Source: an uncultured bacterium
GTDB taxonomy: Bacteria > Bacillota_A > Clostridia > Lachnospirales > Lachnospiraceae
Length of the DNA stretch: 11,841 nt
Direction: 5' to 3'
NCBI GenBank assembly: GCA_905215045.1
Contig: CAJMOO010000057.1
Location: 1-11,841, forward strand
In this document: one piece after another, positions 7,856 to 11,841 of the stretch
How positions within the stretch are numbered: the first letter of the stretch is position 1
How the letters are laid out: every line of letters starts with the position of its first letter
The notes under the pieces: model-generated
The model's database searches: none
What the model was told of the DNA's origin: nothing
The model's input: only the letters and a program-made list of their open reading frames with translations
Made by a program: the position numbers and the translations under genes

Positions 7856-7864
7856 TGATATAAT
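7856..7864 (+). promoter_or_regulatory. Extended -10 promoter, upstream of rqcH
   Basis: TGATATAAT combines a perfect -10 (7859-7864) with the TG of an extended -10. No good -35 is present at 17 bp. The transcript would start near 7871 and carry a leader of about 60 bases. Confidence 0.6.
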
Positions 7865-7867
7865 TGT

Positions 7868-7896
7868 TTGACGGATTTATCTTGTTATTTTAAATT
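7868..7896 (+). promoter_or_regulatory. Second candidate promoter of rqcH
   Basis: TTGACG (7868-7873) and TAAATT (7891-7896) are separated by exactly 17 bp. The start would be near 7903, only about 28 bases before the ATG. With the extended -10 just upstream, the gene may have tandem promoters, or one of the two may be fortuitous. Confidence 0.45.
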
Positions 7897-7930
7897 AGAT
7901 AACCGATTTTATTACCAGGAGGTACTTACT

Positions 7931-9673
7931 ATGGCATTCGACGGATTTGTCATTTCAAATATTGTATCAGAATTAAATAAACAGATCATTGGCGGAAGAA
8001 TCTATAAAATCTATCAGCCGGAAGCTGACGAGATCACGCTTGTGATCAAAAAAGAGAGACTAACAACCAGACTTCATCTCTCAGCCAGTGCTTCTCTTCC
8101 TCTTGTCTATTTATCCAAGGAAGGAAAAGCAAACCCTATGCAGGCTCCAAACTTTTGTATGCTGCTTCGTAAACATATCAGCAGCGGAAGGATCATTGCG
8201 ATCACACAGCCTGATTTTGAACGTATTATTGAGATTAAGATTGAACACTTAGACGAGCTTGGAGATGTCTGCCAGAAGCGTCTGATCATTGAGATCATGG
8301 GAAAACACAGCAATATCATTTTTGTAAACAGCGATGATGTGATCTTAGACAGTATCAAACATATCTCTGCAAATATCAGTTCTGTCAGAGAGGTACTGCC
8401 TGGGCGTACTTATACTTTCCCGCCATCTAAGGGAAAACACCCGTTAGCAAGCTTGACTGCCGATGATTTTTATCAGCATATCATCCAAAAACCATTGAAT
8501 CTTTGCAAAGCACTTTACACTTCCATCACTGGAATGAGTCCTTTGATCGCAAATGAACTATGTTATCGTGCCGGACTTGACGGAAATGCTTCCACGGATT
8601 CTTTGACCGATGACAGTGCTGCTGGATTATATGGTCAGCTTGTGAAATTAAATGCGCTTGTTGAAGACGAGGCATATCAGCCAAATATCATTTATTCTGG
8701 GGAAGAGCCGAAGGAATTTTCTTGTATTCCTTTAACTTCTTATCCTGATTGTACAGAGAAAACGTATGACTCTATTTTTGACGTGTTGGTCGGGTATTAT
8801 TCTGAAAAAGAAAAATATACGAGAATGAAACAGAAATCTTCGGATCTTCGCAAGATCGTGCAGACAGCACTTGAGAGAACAAGTAAGAAATATGATCTGC
8901 AGCTTCGTCAGTTAAAAGATACGGAAAAACGTGAGAAATTTAAGGTTTATGGAGAACTTACACAAACTTATGGTTACGGACTGGAACCAAACGCCAAATC
9001 TCTGACTTGTATGAATTATTATACGAATGAGGAGATTACGATTCCTCTCGACCCAACAAAGACACCTTTGGAGAATTCCAAGAAGTTTTTTGCAAAATAT
9101 AATAAGTTAAAACGTACTTATGAAGCTCTTTCTGAACTTGTCGTGGAAACAAAAGCGGATCTTGATCATCTAGATTCGATCTCTACTGCTCTTTCTTTAT
9201 CCGAGGACGAGAAAGACTTACAGTTGATCAAAGACGAGCTTTCTGATTATGGCTATATTAAGAGCCATGGAAAGAAAAAAGGCAAGAAACAGGCAAAATC
9301 AAAACCTCTTCATTTTATTTCTTCTGATGGCTTCCATATGTATGTTGGAAAAAATAACTATCAGAATGATGAGTTAAGCTTTAAATTTGCAAATGGTGGT
9401 GACTGGTGGTTCCATGCGAAAAATATGGCTGGTTCCCATGTCATTGTAAGAAAAGAACAGGCAGAAACTCTTCCTGATGCTACGTTTGAGGAAGCTGGTC
9501 GCCTTGCTGCTTATTATTCTAAGGGGCGTCAGGCACCGAAAGTTGAAGTGGATTATGTGCAGAGAAAGGAACTTCGTAAACCACCGAAAGCAAAACCTGG
9601 ATTTGTCATTTATCATACGAATTATTCTATGATGTGTGTTCCGAATATTGATGGAATTGAAGTTGTTGAATAA
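7931..9673 (+). CDS. rqcH: NFACT protein, Rqc2/RqcH homologue of ribosome quality control
   Basis: RqcH binds the stalled 50S subunit carrying peptidyl-tRNA and recruits tRNA-Ala, so that alanine tails mark the nascent chain for proteolysis. Older annotations call the family fibronectin-binding (FbpA). The 580-residue protein has the full layout: NFACT-N (MAFDGFVISNIVSELN, residues 1-165, with FCMLLRKHI at 75-83), a helix-hairpin-helix part (about 195-220), a long coiled coil (about 290-435) and the NFACT-R domain (about 458-545; SDGFHMYVGKNNYQND and WWFHAKNMAGSHV). At residues 97-98, where Bacillus subtilis has the tRNA-contacting Asp-Arg, this protein has Glu-Arg. The ATG at 7931 is preferred because AGGAGG is 8 bases upstream and it gives the conserved MAFDG start; an upstream TTG at 7868 does not. 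Confidence 0.95.
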   Translation: MAFDGFVISNIVSELNKQIIGGRIYKIYQPEADEITLVIKKERLTTRLHLSASASLPLVYLSKEGKANPMQAPNFCMLLRKHISSGRIIAITQPDFERIIEIKIEHLDELGDVCQKRLIIEIMGKHSNIIFVNSDDVILDSIKHISANISSVREVLPGRTYTFPPSKGKHPLASLTADDFYQHIIQKPLNLCKALYTSITGMSPLIANELCYRAGLDGNASTDSLTDDSAAGLYGQLVKLNALVEDEAYQPNIIYSGEEPKEFSCIPLTSYPDCTEKTYDSIFDVLVGYYSEKEKYTRMKQKSSDLRKIVQTALERTSKKYDLQLRQLKDTEKREKFKVYGELTQTYGYGLEPNAKSLTCMNYYTNEEITIPLDPTKTPLENSKKFFAKYNKLKRTYEALSELVVETKADLDHLDSISTALSLSEDEKDLQLIKDELSDYGYIKSHGKKKGKKQAKSKPLHFISSDGFHMYVGKNNYQNDELSFKFANGGDWWFHAKNMAGSHVIVRKEQAETLPDATFEEAGRLAAYYSKGRQAPKVEVDYVQRKELRKPPKAKPGFVIYHTNYSMMCVPNIDGIEVVE

Positions 9674-9718
9674 AAAAATTTATAATTGAATATAATTCAA
9701 AACAAAGATAATTTATGA

Positions 9719-9747
9719 TTGACTTTCTTGGTTATATCAGTTATATT
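9719..9747 (+). promoter_or_regulatory. Promoter of the putative abi-associated RNA
   Basis: The -35 TTGACT (9719-9724) and the -10 TATATT (9742-9747) are separated by 17 bp. Transcription should start near 9754. It lies after rqcH ends, facing the Abi gene, and would produce the two-hairpin RNA that follows. Confidence 0.7.
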
Positions 9748-9753
9748 ATCTTT

Positions 9754-9823
9754 AGTGATCAGATTGCAGAAACTTGAGAAGCCTGCGATCGGGGGAGGGT
9801 GCCGAGGCCCCTCTCCTTTTTTT
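9754..9823 (+). ncRNA. Putative small structured RNA, abiF-motif-like RNA antitoxin
   Basis: About 70 nt lie between a predicted promoter and a strong terminator, directly upstream of an Abi_2-family gene. Hairpin 1 pairs GATTGCAG (9762-9769) with CTGCGATC (9783-9790): eight pairs including one G-U, with CTT/AAG (9773-9775 and 9779-9781) able to form a short apical stem. Hairpin 2 is the terminator. No open reading frame of note fits inside. An abiF RNA motif upstream of abiF genes has been described by comparative genomics, and AbiF has been shown to work as a toxin with an RNA antitoxin. Assigning this RNA to that class is inference from position and shape. Both ends are predicted, not measured. 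An alternative is that only the terminator matters, serving rqcH. Confidence 0.65.
9792..9823 (+). terminator. Intrinsic terminator between rqcH and the Abi gene
   Basis: GGGGAGGG (9792-9799) pairs with CCCTCTCC (9809-9816) over eight bases with one G-U, around a 9-base loop, followed at once by seven T's. This is the most GC-rich spot in the area. It would end the small RNA and probably any rqcH read-through. The Abi gene starts only 28 bases later, so its own expression must come from read-through or an unseen promoter. Confidence 0.85.
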
Positions 9824-9851
9824 ATTTGAAACATTTTGCAGCGAGGTACAT

Positions 9852-10790
9852 ATGAACAAACCATTTATTACATATACCGCACAGATTGAAAAACTGAAAA
9901 CTGAAAAAAATCTAATTATTACAGATACTGATTTTGCGGTAGAATCTCTGCAGAATATCAGCTACTATGCATTAATTGGAGGATATAAACATCCCTTTAT
10001 TGATATCCATACCCGCAAATATATTAATGATGCATGTTTTGAAGATATCGTTGCTCTTTATGAATTTGACGAAGAGTTACGTGGAATTTTCTTTAAGTAT
10101 TTATGTCGTGTAGAAAGAAAAATGCGTTCGTCCATTTCTTATCATTTTTGTAAAAAGCATGGTGAACGACAGGAAGAATATCTGAATTCTAACAATTACA
10201 GCAATATTTCAAAAAATAAAAATGGGATTACCAAATTAATCAAAATGCTTGACATGATGGCTAATAAAAACAGGGATCATGAATATCTTGTTTATCAACG
10301 CAACAAATATCATAATATTCCATTGTGGGTAATTATGAATACTCTTACTTTTGGTCAGATATCCAAAATGTTTGAATTCTTACCGCAAAATATGCAGGGA
10401 ACAATTTGTCAGGACTTTGGAAATGTTAAGAAAAATGAAATGATAAAGTATTTAAAGGTATTAACGCTGTATCGAAATGTATGTGCTCATAATGAAAGAC
10501 TATTTTCTTATCATACATATATTGATATTCCTGATACTCTATTACATAAAAAATTAGGCATTTCTAAAAATGGTTCAAAATATATATACGGAAAAAATGA
10601 TTTATTCAGTGTAGTAATTGCTTTTCGATATCTACTTCCAAAGGCAGATTTTCTGCTATTTAAAAAGCAACTATTACATATTTTCGGTCACTATGAAAAG
10701 CAAAATTCAAATTTGAAATTGAATGATCTTTTTAAATATATGGGATTTCCGAATAACTGGAAAGGGATAACAAAATTTCGCAAAATATAA
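9852..10790 (+). CDS. Abi-family HEPN protein (AbiD/AbiF-like, Abi_2 domain)
   Basis: This is a predicted phage-defence toxin of the Abi_2 family, whose HEPN fold usually means RNA cleavage or binding in the cytosol. The 312-residue protein shows the family signatures: ISYYALIGGYKHPF (36-49), the helix VERKMRSSISYHF (87-99), PLWVIMNTLTFGQISKMF (157-174) and RNVCAHNERL (208-217). The last carries the HEPN R-x4-H motif at R208 and H213. A second arrangement, R92-x5-H98, lies in the first helix. I chose the ATG at 9852, which has GAGGT just upstream; the frame extends to 9774, but those codons overlap the small RNA and its terminator. The gene is visibly more AT-rich than its neighbours, with Ile and Lys mostly as ATT/ATA and AAA, which suggests transfer. 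The paired RNA upstream suggests a toxin-antitoxin role. Whether it is AbiF or AbiD proper is unresolved. Confidence 0.9.
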   Translation: MNKPFITYTAQIEKLKTEKNLIITDTDFAVESLQNISYYALIGGYKHPFIDIHTRKYINDACFEDIVALYEFDEELRGIFFKYLCRVERKMRSSISYHFCKKHGERQEEYLNSNNYSNISKNKNGITKLIKMLDMMANKNRDHEYLVYQRNKYHNIPLWVIMNTLTFGQISKMFEFLPQNMQGTICQDFGNVKKNEMIKYLKVLTLYRNVCAHNERLFSYHTYIDIPDTLLHKKLGISKNGSKYIYGKNDLFSVVIAFRYLLPKADFLLFKKQLLHIFGHYEKQNSNLKLNDLFKYMGFPNNWKGITKFRKI

Positions 10791-10826
10791 GCGGAAATAT
10801 TATCAAAAATATTTCCACTTATATTT
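10783..10826. terminator. Long hairpin over the Abi stop codon, possible bidirectional terminator
   Basis: The arms 10783-10801 and 10808-10826 pair over 9 + 9 bases with one C/A mismatch and a 6-base loop. The stem is AT-rich and overlaps the stop codon of the Abi gene. T-rich sequence follows on both strands, though there is no clean T-run. It sits between two convergent genes, which suits a terminator for both. Confidence 0.6.
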
Positions 10827-10897
10827 GAATCTCTATTTAATTATCTGCAATTTCCTCACACTCTTCAATTCATATACCCAATATCATTAAATTTATT

Positions 10898-11530
10898 TTA
10901 ATCAAACAACGTTGGAAGATTTTTATTTTCATAGGATTCAAAACACATCAGAATCTGTTCTTTGGTTGTTTTTTCTACCGCTAACTGCTCTGGCAGGGAT
11001 TCTTTATCAAAGAAGGCTATCTCTGTTGTCTCAATATTTTCTTTAAATTCTCCGCTTTCGAATTCACAGAGAACAAAGATCTTTAGAACTCCATAAGCAT
11101 AGTTTGTTACATTATGTTTCCGCCAATCTTGTACTGCGATCAGTTTTTCAGCGTGGACTACAAAACCAGTCTCTTCTAGTACTTCTTTCTCTGTATTAGA
11201 TGCTGCTGACTGATCTACGTCACACCAGCCGCCTGGCAATGACCATGTTCCATTATTTTCATGGACAAGAAGGATTTTTCCATCAACGAAAACAGCAGCT
11301 CTTGTATCAACCTTTGGGGTCTGATAACCTGTTTCATTGCAAAAGAGATCGTAGACTTTATTTATTTTGATATCCGTCTTTTTCGCTATCATTTCTGCGG
11401 AAATCTTTCTTAATTCTTCGTATCGTTCCCTGTCATATGGATCTTTGCCATATTGAAGTCCGGCCTGGGCAATGCTTTGAATCTTAATTGCATATTCTAT
11501 CCACTGATCGTTCATATTTTGAATACTCAT
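10898..11530 (-). CDS. Nudix hydrolase with the Nudix_N N-terminal domain
   Basis: Nudix enzymes cleave nucleoside diphosphates linked to another group. The 210-residue protein has an N-terminal helical part (about 1-65) typical of the Nudix_N family, whose members act on ADP-ribose-like or CDP-alcohol substrates, followed by the Nudix fold. The Nudix box lies at residues 101-123: GWCDVDQ at its start and KEVLEETGF at its end, with metal-binding E116, E119 and E120 intact. The usual glutamate at box position 7 is Q107 and the usual arginine is K115; substitutions of this kind occur in this subfamily and need not mean loss of activity. The ATG at 11530 has AAAGGGA about 9 bases upstream. It is transcribed towards the Abi gene and is not in its operon. 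The substrate cannot be told from sequence alone. Confidence 0.92.
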   Translation of the reverse strand: MSIQNMNDQWIEYAIKIQSIAQAGLQYGKDPYDRERYEELRKISAEMIAKKTDIKINKVYDLFCNETGYQTPKVDTRAAVFVDGKILLVHENNGTWSLPGGWCDVDQSAASNTEKEVLEETGFVVHAEKLIAVQDWRKHNVTNYAYGVLKIFVLCEFESGEFKENIETTEIAFFDKESLPEQLAVEKTTKEQILMCFESYENKNLPTLFD

Positions 11531-11582
11531 ATGTATATTTCCCTTTCTTTATTTTTCTAAGCATCCGTATTTTCTTAATTTT

Positions 11583-11588
11583 ATTGTA
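11583..11588 (-). promoter_or_regulatory. Possible -10 box of the Nudix gene
   Basis: TACAAT matches five of six bases of the -10 consensus and lies about 53 bases before the start codon. The sequence at the -35 distance (TGTATT) is poor, so the call is weak. Nothing better is visible between the gene and the terminator upstream. Confidence 0.35.
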
Positions 11589-11639
11589 TCGGATTTTTAC
11601 GACAGAATACAGTATTATTTGTATCTTATTTTTGTATAC

Positions 11640-11674
11640 GAAAAGCTGACCGAAATATTTCCGGTCAGCTTTTC
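11640..11674. terminator. Symmetrical 13-bp terminator hairpin
   Basis: The arms 11640-11652 and 11662-11674 are exact reverse complements with a GC-rich core (GCTGACCG) and a 9-base loop. The stem ends in AAAA/TTTT, so each strand reads a stem followed by four T's. On the minus strand it lies about 75 bases after the stop of the gene entering from the right edge and most likely terminates that transcript before the Nudix gene. Confidence 0.8.
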
Positions 11675-11749
11675 ATATATAAGTTATATGATTAAGAGAA
11701 AAGGTTGTTTACTTTAACTTTTGGTTGATTATAATTGAGATTGTTTTGA

Positions 11750-11841
11750 CTACATTGCCTCGTAAATTGCTACGACATCATCTAAGATCTTTTCATCTGT
11801 GATTCCAGATACTTCTTTTAATGCTGCTTTTACTCCGTTTG
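11750..11841 (-). CDS. C-terminal end of an unidentified protein, cut by window edge
   Basis: Only the last 29 codons and a TAG stop lie in the window. They read NGVKAALKEVSGITDEKI followed by LDDVVAIYEAM. The codon choice (ATC for Ile, GAT/GAA) resembles the neighbouring housekeeping genes, and the helical, charged pattern fits a soluble enzyme end. I cannot name the family from this fragment. The bidirectional terminator at 11640-11674 follows on the same strand, which supports it as a true gene end. Confidence 0.7.
   Translation of the reverse strand, partial: NGVKAALKEVSGITDEKILDDVVAIYEAM

Noticed and set aside
9666..9700. Repeated TTGAAT / ATTCAA motifs after rqcH as an attachment site
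   Set aside because: They are 6-base, AT-rich matches that are likely by chance here, and no partner copy was found beyond the Abi gene.
9838..9841. GCAG before the Abi ribosome binding site pairing with CTGC in hairpin 1
   Set aside because: Only four base pairs can form, which is too short to support an antisense mechanism.
9774..9851. N-terminal extension of the Abi protein (26 extra residues)
   Set aside because: It would translate through the small RNA and its terminator and starts at a codon with no ribosome binding site. The family N-terminus and a GAGGT site fit the ATG at 9852.

Overview
The window looks like chromosomal DNA from a low-GC Gram-positive bacterium of the Clostridia, most likely a Lachnospiraceae member. 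This is inference from AGGAGG-type ribosome binding sites, near-consensus sigma-A promoters, a short-form HisG paired with HisZ, a Clostridia-like alanyl-tRNA synthetase and an Rqc2/RqcH-type NFACT protein. No rRNA, tRNA, CRISPR array or transposase was found.

Layout. Positions 1-2088 (minus) hold alaS, cut by the left edge and starting at a TTG codon. Upstream of it, also on minus, is an unlisted 40-residue single-membrane-span protein (2211-2333) with its own promoter and a strong ribosome binding site. Next comes a compact minus-strand histidine operon, hisZ-hisG-hisD-hisB-hisI (6557 down to 2415), driven by a TTGACA-17-TAAAAT promoter with an 18-bp perfect palindrome just after the expected transcription start. 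hisC, hisH, hisA, hisF and hisE are not in this operon. Positions 6698-7711 (minus) encode a cytosolic protein of unknown function resembling the DUF7309/DUF6930 families. It is divergent from the plus-strand rqcH homologue (7931-9673), a ribosome quality-control factor.

The most interesting part lies after rqcH. A plus-strand promoter (9719-9747) should start a compact RNA of about 70 nt made of two hairpins, the second being a strong intrinsic terminator (9792-9823). Some 28 bases later begins an AT-rich gene for an Abi-family (AbiD/AbiF, Abi_2) HEPN protein with an R-x4-H motif. This layout matches the known pairing of AbiF-type toxins with a small structured RNA that acts as antitoxin, a lineage proposed as ancestral to Cas13. 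The RNA is predicted from sequence only.

The right end has a convergent Nudix hydrolase (10898-11530, minus), a 13-bp symmetrical terminator hairpin (11640-11674), and the last 29 codons of an unidentified minus-strand gene entering from the right edge. The his genes share one pathway. alaS, rqcH and the Nudix enzyme are housekeeping functions. The abi module appears to be an accessory insertion between rqcH and the Nudix gene.
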